Origin: Mikania micrantha
Lineage: Eukaryota > Streptophyta > Magnoliopsida > Asterales > Asteraceae
Assembly (NCBI GenBank): GCA_009363875.1
Contig: CM018690.1
Location: forward strand, 29,124,800-29,188,799
Direction of reading: 5' to 3'
Length of the DNA: 64,000 bases
Of the stretch, positions 21,626 to 31,789 are shown in pieces. The position numbers and the translations under genes are program-made. Under the pieces are notes generated by a model. The model saw only the letters and a list, made by a program, of their open reading frames with translations, was not told where the DNA came from and did no database searches. The stretch's first letter is position 1. Each line of letters starts with the position of its first letter.

Positions 21626-24600
21626 ATAATATCTATGCTAGCATATTATTTGATACTGGTGCCGATAGGAGCTTTATATCTAGTGAGTTTAGCAAATTAC
21701 TGGATATTATGCCAACACCACTAGACTATAAGTATAGCGTAGAGTTCGCCGACGGCAAACTGATTGAAACACAACACATCTTTCAAGGATGCGTCATGGT
21801 TTTGGTGGATCACGAACTCTAAATCGACTTGATGCCGGTGACTCTCGGGAGCTTCGATGTGGTCGTTGGAATGGATTGGTTATCCGCAAACCAAGCCGAG
21901 ATCGTATGCAACGAGAAGATCGTACGAGTAACATTACCGAGCGGAGAACAAATCTCGATTCACGGAGAACGACGGGGAATACCTCTAAACATCATGTCTT
22001 GCATGAAGGCGAACAAGTACATACAGAAGGGATACACTGCTATACTAGCCCTCATCACAGAACAACCAAAGAGGGAAAGGAAGATTGAGGACATCGCAGT
22101 AGTCCGCGAATTCCCTGAAGTATTTCCCGAGGATCTACCTGGACTACCTCCTAAACGATAGGTCGAGTTCCAGATAGACCTCACTCCCGGAGCTGCACCT
22201 ATTGCTAAGGCTCCATACCGACTAGCACCAACGAAAATGCAAGAACTGTCTAACCAGTTGCAGGAACTGCTAGACAAGGATTTATCAAACCGAGCTTCTC
22301 ACCTTGGGGAGCACCGGTCTTGTTCGTAAAGAAGAAGGACGGATCATTCCGTATGTGTATCGACTACAGGGATCTGAACAAGGTGACGATCAAGAATCGA
22401 TACCCGTTACCGCGAATAGACGACCTGTTTGACCAATTGCAAGGGTCAAGCTACTATTCGAAGATCGATTTAAGATCGGGCTACCATCAACTGAGGATAC
22501 AGGAAGACGATATTCTTAAGACTGCCTTTAGAAACCGATATGGACACTACGAATTTTTGGTTATGCCCTTTGGACTGAGCAACGCACCAGCTATATTCAT
22601 GGACCTCATGAATAGAGTGTGCAAGCCTTATCTCGACAAGTTCGTAATAGTGTTCATTAACGATATCCTGATTTACTCTAAGAATCAGGAGGAACATGAT
22701 GAACATCTAAGGCTAGTCTTGGAATTGCTGAAGAACGAACAACTGTACGCGAAGTTTTCAAAATGTGATTTTTGGATTCGCGAAGTCCAATTTCTTGGAC
22801 ATGTGGTTAACGAGAAGGGAATACACGTAGACCCAGCCAAGATTGAAGCCATCAAGAACTGAGAAGCACCCAAGACTCCAACCGAGGTGCGACAAATCCT
22901 AGGACTGGCCGGGTACTACAGAAGATTCATCGAAGGATTTTCAAAAATCGCCCAATCACTGACTTACCTGACACACAAATATAAGAAGTTCGACTGGGGA
23001 GAGAAACAAGAAGCTGCTTTCAACTTGTTAAAACAGAAGCTATGCACTGCACCAACTCTATCCTTGCCGGAAGGATGCGATGATTTCGTGGTGTACTGTG
23101 ACGCTTCGAAACAAGGACTCGGTTGCGTGCTGGTGCAACGTGAGAAAGTGATAGCATATGCATCACGACAACTGAAGGTGCATGAGAAGAACTATACAAC
23201 TCACGATCTCGAGTTGGGAGCCGTTCGCCCTGAAGATTTGGCGACACTACTTATACGGCACGAAGTGCACAATCTTCATTGATCATAAGAGCCTGCAACA
23301 CATCTTCGATCAAAAGGAGCTGAACATGAGACAACGAAGATGGGTTGAGCTTATCGGCGATTATGATTGCGCTATCAAATACCATCCCGGTAAGGCAAAC
23401 GTAGTGGCCGATACGTTAAGACGGAAGGAAACAACTAAACGCTTACGTGCACTACAGATCTGGAACGCCCAACAGGAAGCTCTGAAAGTCGAAAACCTCC
23501 CTCAGGAATCTTTGCGATGCATGGAAAAGCACATGAAGGTGAAGACCGACGGAGCATACTACTTCATGAATCGGATCTGGATTCCACACCACGGAGGACT
23601 AAGAAATGTGGTGATGGACGAAGCACATAAGAGCTGATATTCAGTACATCCGGGCTCTGACAAAATGTACCATGAATTGAAGACGACTTATTGGTGGCCA
23701 AACATGAAAGCTGAAATAGCAACTTACGTAGGTAAGTGTTTACCGTGCTCAAAAGTAAAGGTTGAGTACCAGAAGCCATCAGGTCTACTCCAACAGCCTG
23801 AGATACCGATGTGGAAATGGGAGCAAATTTCCATGGACTTCATAACTAAACTGCCTAAGGAGGCAAGTGGTTGCGATACCATCTGGGTTATCGTAGACCG
23901 ACTAACGAAGTCTGCACACTTTCTACCCATCAAGGAAACTGACAAGTTAGACAAAATCACTCGGATTTATCTTAAGGAAGTGGTCACTCGACATGGCGTG
24001 CCGATCTCAATCATCTCTGACCGCGACAGTCGATTCACGTCGCATTTCTGGAAGTCCTTACATAAGGCATTGGGCACGAGACTGGACATGAGTACCGCTT
24101 ATCGCCCGCAGACCGATGGGCAGAGCGAGCGAACTATACAAACACTGGAAGAAATGCTTCGTGCATGTGTTATTGATTTTGGCAGTAGCTGGGAGACTCA
24201 TCTACCGTTAGTTGAGTTCTTGTACAACAACAGCTACCACACTAGCATACAAGCTGCACCATTCGAGGCAGTTTACGAACGTAAGTGTCGATCACCCATC
24301 CACTGGGCGGAAGTTGGAGAAAGCCAACTGACTGGCCCCAAACTTGTTCACGAAACGACTGAGAAAATCATGCAGATACGCAAACGAATGGCAGCAGCTC
24401 GGGATAGACAGAAAAGCTACGCCGACAAACGACGCAAACCATTGGAATTCCAGGTGGGAGACAGAGTGCTGCTCAAAGTCTCGCCCTTGAAGGGAGTCAT
24501 TCGGTTTGGCAAGCGAGGGAAGTTGAATCCTCGTTACATTGGACCTTTCGGGATCACCAAACGAATAGGCCCTGTGGCCTACGAGCTAAATCTGCCGAAC

Positions 24601-24900
24601 GAGCTGAACAGCGTACACAACGTATTTCACATCTCAAACCTCAAGAAGTGTTTATCTGATGAAACACTTGTTATTCCTCTTGAGGAGATACAGATCGACG
24701 AACAACTAAACTTCGTTGAGGAACCGGTGGAGATTATGGACCGGGAAATCAAGAAGCTCAAACTCAGCAAAATACCGATAGTGGAAGTGAAATGGAATTC
24801 GCGACGAGGACCAGAATTCACGTGGGAGAGTGAAGACCAGATGAAACAGAAATACCCACACCTGTTCGCGGAACAGACAAACACTGACAACGCAAGCTGA
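21626..24900 (+). pseudogene. pol: Element B pol: protease, RT, RNase H, integrase, chromodomain-like tail
   Basis: Protease active site DTGADRSF at 21652-21675. RT runs from about 22190 to 22870 with YRDLNK, YSKIDLRSGYHQLRI and FGLSNAPA. The catalytic box reads FINDILIYS, with AAC (Asn) at 22659-22661 where Asp is expected. RNase H has YCDASKQGLGCVLVQ at about 23095. Integrase has a zinc-finger region near 23640-23760, then catalytic Asp in WVIVDRLTK, Asp in SDRDSRF and Glu in TDGQSERT, all in the 411-codon open frame 23665-24900. The C-terminus has GDRVLLKVSPLKGV, HISNLKKCLSDETL and a chromodomain-like end (FTWESEDQMKQKYPHLF). Stops or frameshifts occur near 21820, 22159, 22280, 22860, 23222 and 23635. 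The integrase half is the best-preserved part. Confidence 0.92.
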
Positions 24901-24923
24901 ATTTCTGGACGAAATTCTTTCTA

Positions 24924-24935
24924 ACAAGGGGATGA
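24924..24935 (+). other. Polypurine tract, element B
   Basis: ACAAGGGGATGA immediately before the 3' LTR, preceded by TTTCTGGACGAAATTCTTTC, which parallels the motif before the tract in element A. Confidence 0.82.
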
Positions 24936-26477
24936 TGTGACACCCCGTAAATTCCAGGTCAGCTTACTATTTATTTAAATGCACGTGGCACTAGAATTAG
25001 CTTAATTTAGTGTGACACGTGGCATGACGGTACGAACACTGACACAAACACGATAATTCGGTGAATTATCGCAACATGCACACACGTGTCTAAGAAAACA
25101 CGAACGTTGGTGAACGTTTAGCACATCGTGTAACAACACACTCGAAACCTCACGAAACGCTCAAACATTGAACTTGGAAGTTCAAACGATAGTTTGTAAG
25201 CGTGAAAACGACGACGAACGGATCAAACCCATGAAACTGGGCCTATTGGGCTCCTCTGGGACCAATCGCCGTTATGTTTTGTGAAACTTTCCATAAATGG
25301 AAACTTACTATAACTAGTAAGTTGTCCATAGACGCAACTTGCGCGTTTTGCACATGACGAGCACTAACAAGAATGTTACACGATTCACAATCGACACATG
25401 ATTCACCAACGGGTCGTTGACTTGACACCGTCAAACTTGGTCAAGCACGGTCGAACACAATCAATGTGGACCAACATGAGCAAACACGGTCGTTGTGGAC
25501 CAACACGGACAAACATGAACAACCAAGGGTTGTTGGGCACAAACATGAGCACTAACACGAACACGAGCACAGTCGCTTACACAAACTCACGTATGGTATA
25601 CGATATAGGTAGCCGGTGACCGATGCGCTTTCTACACGAGGAGCTTACGCATTTATTTCCGAACATCACTAAGGTGAGTTTACGGCCCCTCTTTAACTCT
25701 TTTACAAGCTCTCAAATAGGGGGAGAATACTAGTTGAATCGAGTCAAACATTACTATTGTACAAACATTTTATGTGTATGCTGGTTTATTAGACAAACAT
25801 TAAGTGTTGAACTCGTAACAAGCCCTCACAAAGTCTTACCGTTAATGTACAAACAACGTGGTAGGTTTGAATGGATCCGTTTGGGTGTGACTAACCCCAC
25901 AGGGCACAATTTTGACTGGAGGTCATAACCCGTGAAACTCTGACCTAACTTGCTATATAATTACTAGACATAGCGGAGGCAAGGACAAACAAGTCTAGTT
26001 CGGTAGTGACGCACTGACACTTGGAGCCTAGGGCCCGGTACTAACATTATGATAAACAGCATGACACATGTTTTCTATTACTATGTATATATCAAAACAT
26101 GTGAACTCACCAACCATCGTGTTGACGCTTTTTCTAAACTTGTATTCTCAGGTAACTAACAGGCTATGGATTCCGGAATCGCACATAAGGGCACGAGCGT
26201 AGAAACTGCACATGTTATGTCGTGTCATTTTGATCAAACATTATAACTTATGTTTATGTATTAAACAATGTAGTGTCTTTTCGCTGCATGTATTAAAGTT
26301 ATTAACTCTCCGCTGCAATACTATATAATTTCCGCTGCAAACTATTTTGTTACTTTTATGTCAAACAGTGCATTTGAAAACGCATATAGAGATGTCATAT
26401 ATGACCATGAGCTGTGATTCTGGCCACGCCACACCCACGTGGACTAACACCACAAGTGCGAATTTGGGGGTGTGACA
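24936..26477 (+). repeat. Element B, 3' LTR (shortened)
   Basis: A 1542-bp LTR starting TGTGACACCCC and ending GGGTGTGACA, followed by the ATCTT duplication. It lacks about 1.1 kb found in the 5' LTR, including all CGGTACGC motifs and the TATA box: the sequence jumps near 25265 from the TCCTCTGGGACC context to a later block. It keeps a segment (about 25265-25490) that the 5' LTR has lost. The full-length form is seen in the minus-strand solo LTR at 40192-42815. Confidence 0.92.
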
Positions 26478-26641
26478 ATCTTCTCGATCCATTGAATCAA
26501 TCCAACGGCTCCCTCACTGCCACTGAAACTCGGTGGCTTACATCCTACAAAGTTTTTGTAGGAATAGTCCTGATGATTCGTGGTGTTATCGCTGCCTTCA
26601 CTAGATTAGTTAGCAATGTTGTTGCTGTTGATTATGTTCAT
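26478..26641 (-). pseudogene. gag: Host element C: gag, N-terminal segment
   Basis: Read on the minus strand this continues rightward from the middle segment and encodes KPPSFSGSEGAVGLIQWIEK, the diagnostic Ty3 Gag motif. It is open from the ATCTT duplication to a TAA at 26606-26608. An in-phase ATG lies beyond that stop at 26639-26641, followed by an Asn-rich stretch. The TAA may be a mutation, or the region may be part of an intron as proposed for element B (a CTAAC and an AG lie close by). Beyond 26641 a foldback element begins and C is no longer recognisable. Confidence 0.8.
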
Positions 26642-26643
26642 CA

Positions 26644-27423
26644 TGTCCAAATATTTAAACTTAATTGTGGAAATGGTCTCTGTGGTATGAGCAGATTGCA
26701 GATTTAGTCCCATATTTTATAAATTGCAAATATAAAATATAAGTAATTCACAAATCCGAATTAAATATTTAAACTTTATAAAAATACTTTAAACATTTTT
26801 AAAATAATTTAAATATTATATAAATAATTTGTTTAACCTATGGAAATTATATAAAATAGTTGTATTCATATTCATTGATTCAAAAAAATAGCAAAAACTA
26901 TTGAATAATAAACATTAAATATACAAGATTTTTGAATTCGCAAGTTATTAAAACATATTATCTTGTATATTTAATGTTTATTATTCAATATTTTTGTTAT
27001 TTTTTTAATAAATGAATATGAATACAACTATTTTAATTAAGTTCAATAGATAATACAAATTATTTTAAGAATATATAAATTAATTTAATATTTTTTGATA
27101 TTTAATTTGGATTTATGAATTATTTTTATCATAAATTTGCTATTTTTGAAGTTTGGGGACCAAATCTGCAATCTGATCAAAACACATGGACCATTTATGC
27201 AATTAACTTTAAATGTTTGGACTAAATTTGTAATATTTAAAGTTTGGGGACCAAATCTGCAATATAATCAAACCATAGGGACCATTTATGCAATTAACTT
27301 TAAATGTTTAGACTAAATTTTCAATTTTTAAAGTTTGGTGGCTAAATCTGCAATTTGGTCAAACCAAAGAGACCATTTTTGAAATTAACTCAGAGAAATA
27401 TTATGTAAATTATTGTCTAAATT
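26644..27423. mobile_element. AT-rich foldback element with long inverted repeats
   Basis: About 75 bp at 26858-26930 (GTTGTATTCATATTCATTGA...) is the inverse of 26958-27034, with a centre near 26944. Further out, 26644-26712 is an inverted, diverged copy of the 91-bp unit repeated at 27151-27423. This two-armed structure fits a non-autonomous foldback or MITE-like element inserted at the 5' side of element C gag. No coding capacity. Exact ends and target duplication could not be fixed. Confidence 0.6.
27151..27423 (+). repeat. Three tandem copies of a 91-bp unit
   Basis: Units start at 27151, 27242 and 27333 with GTTTGGGGACCAAATCTGCA or a variant, and contain GGACCATTTATGCAATTAAC. The third copy is the most diverged. 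The unit is also present inverted at 26644-26712. Confidence 0.85.
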
Positions 27424-27919
27424 TGATTTTTGACTTTCATAATATGATATTATGATTTATGAAGAACAGAAAATTTTAATTTTGGAAAGTTGATTTGTTT
27501 GATAGTAGTAAAGCTTGGAATTTCGTCATTTGCTAATTCTTCATTATAGTAATTTAAAAGGTTTGAAATTATAATTTTTTTAATATCATAATTTTGAACT
27601 TGGTTATTTGCCATAAATGTTTGATCATTTGGTATTCGATATTTTTAAAGTTATAATTAATACTGTAAATAAATTTATACTCAAAATTTTTTTATTAAAT
27701 TTGAACCGAAATATTTTTTTGAATTTTAAAAAAAATCTAACATCAAATTTGACATTGAATTCAACTTCAAATTACTTTATTCGAATCTATTTTGAATTCT
27801 AGTCATACTTAAAAATTCAAAATTATTTGAATCGAATTATTTGAAATTTAATTATTATACCATCCTAGAGCTCTAAAAATTTAAACTCGTGTATGTGTGA
27901 TGCAAAAATGATTTCAAAT

Positions 27920-27951
<32 letters not shown>
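27424..27951. other. AT-rich spacer ending in an (AT)n run
   Basis: Very AT-rich, with no recognisable gene. A 61-codon frame at 27617 is low-complexity Asn/Ile/Phe and is probably chance. An (AT)n microsatellite lies at 27921-27950. Confidence 0.6.
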
Positions 27952-27956
<5 letters not shown>

Positions 27957-28101
27957 AGGATCCGTTGTTAACCCACCTTAATTGAGATAACACGTTAACC
28001 CTGGCAAAAAACTCTCAAATCTTCGAAGATTTGAGCGTTTTTTGACAGGGTTAATGGGTTACCTCAATTAAGGTGGTTATTATATGATTCCTTCCATGTG
28101 T
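27952..28101. mobile_element. Foldback MITE, about 150 bp
   Basis: Arms 27971-28024 and 28025-28078 form an almost perfect hairpin centred on CTTCGAAG (28021-28028), with outer ACCCACCTTAATTGAG and CTCAATTAAGGTGGTT. A weaker match extends to GGGTAAGGATC on the left and GATTCCTTCC on the right. It is inserted between TA-rich microsatellites. No coding potential. Confidence 0.8.
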
Positions 28102-28679
28102 GTATATATATATATATATATAGATATATATTAAATAGGATTTTTTTTGGGGGGTGGTTTGAAGAGCAAATGATCTTCGCTTAAAATTGGTTTGGATTTT
28201 GTTGCGTTTCTGCTTTTGATTGATACCGTACATATGTAATCTGCTTTTGTTTGAGTAGATTATTTGAAATTGATCCTCCTTGAAAATATCCCATCTAGTA
28301 TTTCTCTGATTAATAAATTTTATGAAACCATCGTATAAACAAAAGTTTCAATTTATAAAATCAAAAATCGTTTCGAAATTCGTTTTAGTTTATAAATATA
28401 TTCATAATTGAAATGTTTTATAACATATCCCAATCGATCTCGAGGTTTATATATCACATCATGTGCGTTTGTTATTTTGCCCACCTCATGCACTAATAGG
28501 GTATTCGAGGTTGAGATAGATGGTCCATATGTTAGCCTTATTGAGAGTACTTTATAAGATATTTTATTATAATTGGATTAATTTTTATTTATCAATATAA
28601 ATAAGAAAATTCATCAAACAAGTTGGGTATAAGGTGTCGCTTGTTTAAGGTTTTATAATTCAATAAGGGTTGCTGTAGG
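28102..28679. other. AT-rich spacer
   Basis: Starts with an (AT)n/(GT)n run at about 28098-28124. No gene, RNA or repeat was recognised in the rest. GTAGG at 28675-28679 is the left target duplication of the next element. Confidence 0.5.
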
Positions 28680-30255
28680 TGTAATATCCGGAACTTTAAT
28701 AAGATAAAACTTATTATTAGTAACGATAAAATATATTATATTTGACTCTGATCTGTTTTTAAGTAAACTTAGGTCGTAACGTAGAGAGAAATGAGTATAT
28801 TACATTAACATACCGAATGAGTATAAAACATTATATATTAAGAGTTAAAAAAAAGTTAATTAACTTAATAAAATTAATAATAATAATAATAATAATATTA
28901 ATATTAATAATTAACTTAAAACAAGATTGGTATGAAAAAAAAAATCTCACTTGACATGTATGTATATCTTCATGAAAAAGAAGATTTCATTCTTACAAAG
29001 CAAAATATTGACGTGCATGAAGTATATTAAACCAATTACACGTTCAACCTTCTCTTGATTAAAGTCAGTACAAGGTTTGAAAAATAGCTTGTGTAGTGAT
29101 TCTAATATACAGTTAAGGTACGGATAGTCTAAACACTTTCTTTTGATATGTGCCAACTGGTCTTCGGGCATCTGATTTTTATTAATGTTTCATTTTAAGT
29201 TTAGTTATTCTGATTTTATCTTGTGACAAACTCTTTTGTTATGTGTTTATGTTTTGTATGAAGTTCTATTATAAAAAAATATGTTTTAAAGTTATAGGTA
29301 TTTAAAAAAAAATATTTCATGTATTCTAAAAACTGTTTATGGAATTTGTTATTTATATGCTCATGAGTTTACATGTTTGTGAGTTACTTGTTTATAAGTT
29401 TATAAGTTTATGAGTTTGCATGTTTACGGGATTGCATGCTCTTACGAGTGTACTTATCTACAAGTCTACAAACTTGCATGTTTACAAGTGACAAGTTTTG
29501 TTAATTTGCAAGTAATTATTTTGATTACTCTCAAGTTATAAGTTCATATTTATTTGATATGAGATTTTGGTATGAATATATATTATGTTATTTAAAATAT
29601 GGTACCTAAGTCTGTCACCAACTGAGGAGTTGACCCCAGGTACATCATTGTGGCATAGAATGATGTAGTACCTACCGTGACAGTACGTTGAGTTCACGGC
29701 GTCTCAATCTGGCTCAATGAGCATTCTGGTACATTTTGTACATTCTGGAGGCGTATGGATGGATCCTAGAGAAAATTAATATATATGTTATCTCGTGAAT
29801 GATCGGTGTGATTTGCCCACACTTCATTCGCGTCTGAATGTATGGGCTAGCTACCCTACATTAACCTTTGAAATTAAATGAAACTTCTGGGACTTCGGGT
29901 ACATTCTAATTTAAATTTATTTGTTTATTTTATCCGTTTTGATTTATGAAACCTCGAGACATTTATTAAAAATAAAAGAAGCCATTTTATTTCCCTCTAT
30001 CCGCTCACTGGGCAAGATAAATTATTTTGCTCAGACGTACGTTTGTGTTTTCCTTCTTGTACCTAGGTTATCAAGACAATAAGAGATGAGATAAGTATAA
30101 AAAGATATTTATACAAATAAATATAGATGATTAACTCTTGTATATATCGGCAGTAAGTTGCTAAAATTCATAATATTTAAGGATTTATGGAATTATGTTT
30201 TTGATCTGACTCTGTAAAGATGACATGTCAGTCCTAGTCAGGCTGGGGTGTTACA
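28680..30255 (+). mobile_element. Solo LTR, 1576 bp, TSD GTAGG
   Basis: Begins TGTAATATCC and ends CTGGGGTGTTACA, with GTAGG on both sides (28675-28679 and 30256-30260). The TG...CA ends with a perfect 5-bp duplication and no internal gag or pol mean a solo LTR left by recombination between two LTRs. A 74-codon minus-strand frame inside it (28947-29171) is not recognised. The sequence is not obviously related to the element A or B LTRs, so it is probably a different family. Confidence 0.88.
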
Positions 30256-30403
30256 GTAGGGCTCCCGGGCGACGCCTCCGAAGAGAGCGAGGTCCAAGGA
30301 GCAGAGCCCCTAGCTAGGAAATTGCTATATTGAAAAAATCAATAGAAAAATTAATTTTATGAACTTTGATATAAAATTCTTTATTAATTTAGTAACAATT
30401 TTA
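30256..30403. other. Short GC-rich fragment next to the solo LTR
   Basis: 30256-30315 is GC-rich (GGGCTCCCGGGCGACGCCTC...) compared with its AT-rich surroundings. I could not assign it. The rest is AT-rich. Confidence 0.4.
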
Positions 30404-30521
30404 GGAAATTTTTAACTTTAAAACTTCCTTGAAGCGGTTTCTAGACATACCCTATATATACCGGAAATTTTTAACTTTAAAACTTCCTTGAAGCGGTTTC
30501 TAGACATACCCTATATATACC
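30404..30521 (+). repeat. Exact tandem duplication, 59 bp x 2
   Basis: Copies 30404-30462 and 30463-30521 are identical by eye. Each starts GGAAATTTTTAACTTTAAAA and contains GAAGCGGTTTCTAGACATAC. The perfect identity suggests a very recent duplication. Confidence 0.92.
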
Positions 30522-30806
30522 GATTATAATGAAATTAGATCAATTCTCTGGATTATTGAGAAATCTATTATGAATCACGCTTGGTCTTAGTTTTGAATTC
30601 AATTTTATCATGTTAAATATATGTATGAACCACAAGTATTTCCAAAATCTCCTACGAACTTATCAAGGCAACCCACATGTAAATTTCCAAAATTAGGACG
30701 CTTCGAAACATTTTAACTTTTGTTAAAAAAGAAATTTGGCTAAACCTCTATTTTCAAGAATACGTCTCTTTTTCTAGAGTGTGCATTATAATCAGTTAAC
30801 GTTATT

Positions 30807-30975
30807 ATGTTATGTACATAAACAAACAAACATATCCAGTATATTTCCACTGTTTAGTAGGGTCTCGGGGAAGGATGGAAACAAAGCTTACCCCTATCTC
30901 AGTTGGGGTAGAGAGGCAACTCCGAAGGAGTCCTCGGCTTAAAGTTGTCGTTTGAAGTTAATCATCCCAACACTT
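30807..30975 (-). mobile_element. Au-like SINE, TSD TTAACGTTATT
   Basis: On the minus strand this reads GCCTCTCTACCCC, then GATAGGGGTAAG, then CTTCCCCGAGACCCTA, then AAATATACTGGATATG and a TGTTTGTTTGTTTA tail. Order and wording match the 3' half of plant Au SINEs as I remember them. An 11-bp duplication, TTAACGTTATT, flanks it (30796-30806 and 30976-30986). The 5' tRNA-like part with A and B boxes is not clear, so it may be truncated or diverged. Confidence 0.72.
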
Positions 30976-30986
30976 TTAACGTTATT

Positions 30987-31789
30987 TTTCACAAAAATAA
31001 GTAAAATAACGTTAAAATTAGTGCAATTTTACTTTGGCCTCTTGAGGGCCCACACACATATACATTATATGTGTGCACCGCAAATATGGCGTAAATATAT
31101 TATGTTATGTACATCATATTTATAATATAACTATCATCAAAATTGTATGATGTGGATAATGGGAGAGCTCTTTCAAAGCATACATTGGATTACTCAATCA
31201 TGACGAAGCTTTTATAGGGTCGTCCCTCCTCTTTTACCGTTCGTATGTTATTATTTTGGTCGAAAGATTATTTTTAGTTAAAAATAGTGGTTCTGTCCTC
31301 CCCTCACTTTAAAAAGTTAACATGTATTATATGTTCTGTAAATCTCCGCCCTCTTCTTTCAAAGCGTTCAAGCTTCGCTACTATACTTTATTATTGAACA
31401 TGAACTTCAAGTTCTTGAGATGAATTTACAGTATGATGCAATACTTATTGCAGCAATATATCTTCAATCATGGAAGTAGGAGAAATCGTTACCGTTGATA
31501 TCATTGAACATAAAAGGCATCACATAATTGATTGATTGTACGCTAAACATTGTTTTAATTAGGACATGCAATTTGGATATGTGGCCACCTTTTATTGACG
31601 TGTTAACCATTATCTCACTGTTTAATGTTAAAATTATTTGAATGATTGAACATGGCATGTATATATTAGAAACCCTCTTAAGATAAAGAAACTTTGCAAA
31701 ACCCATTACTTGTTTCACAATTTGCCATCTCATTATTTTCTTTACCTATAATTATTTAATAGAAAGGCATAATTGTCTTTTACTACATT
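30987..31789. other. AT-rich spacer
   Basis: No gene recognised. An 89-codon minus-strand frame (31464-31733) has no recognisable motif, atypical composition for a plant gene and no supporting context. Confidence 0.5.

Larger units (their letters stand above)
16770..26477 (+). mobile_element. Element B: full-length Tekay-like Ty3 chromovirus with extra 5' ORF
   Basis: A complete 9.7-kb element bounded by the 5-bp duplication ATCTT (16765-16769 and 26478-26482). Order: 5' LTR (16770-19194), primer-binding site, additional reading frame (19353-20093), gag, pol with protease-RT-RNase H-integrase-chromodomain-like order, polypurine tract, 3' LTR (24936-26477). The integrase-before-LTR order and C-terminal motifs are typical of Ty3 chromoviruses. 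Roughly ten or more stops and frameshifts make it non-autonomous. The two LTRs differ greatly in length because each has lost a different internal block. Confidence 0.92.

Noticed and set aside
29600..29760. A tRNA or structured RNA in the hairpin-like segment with TGACAGTACG near 29690.
   Set aside because: It lies inside the solo LTR 28680-30255. I could not build a cloverleaf, and the short inverted words fit LTR sequence.
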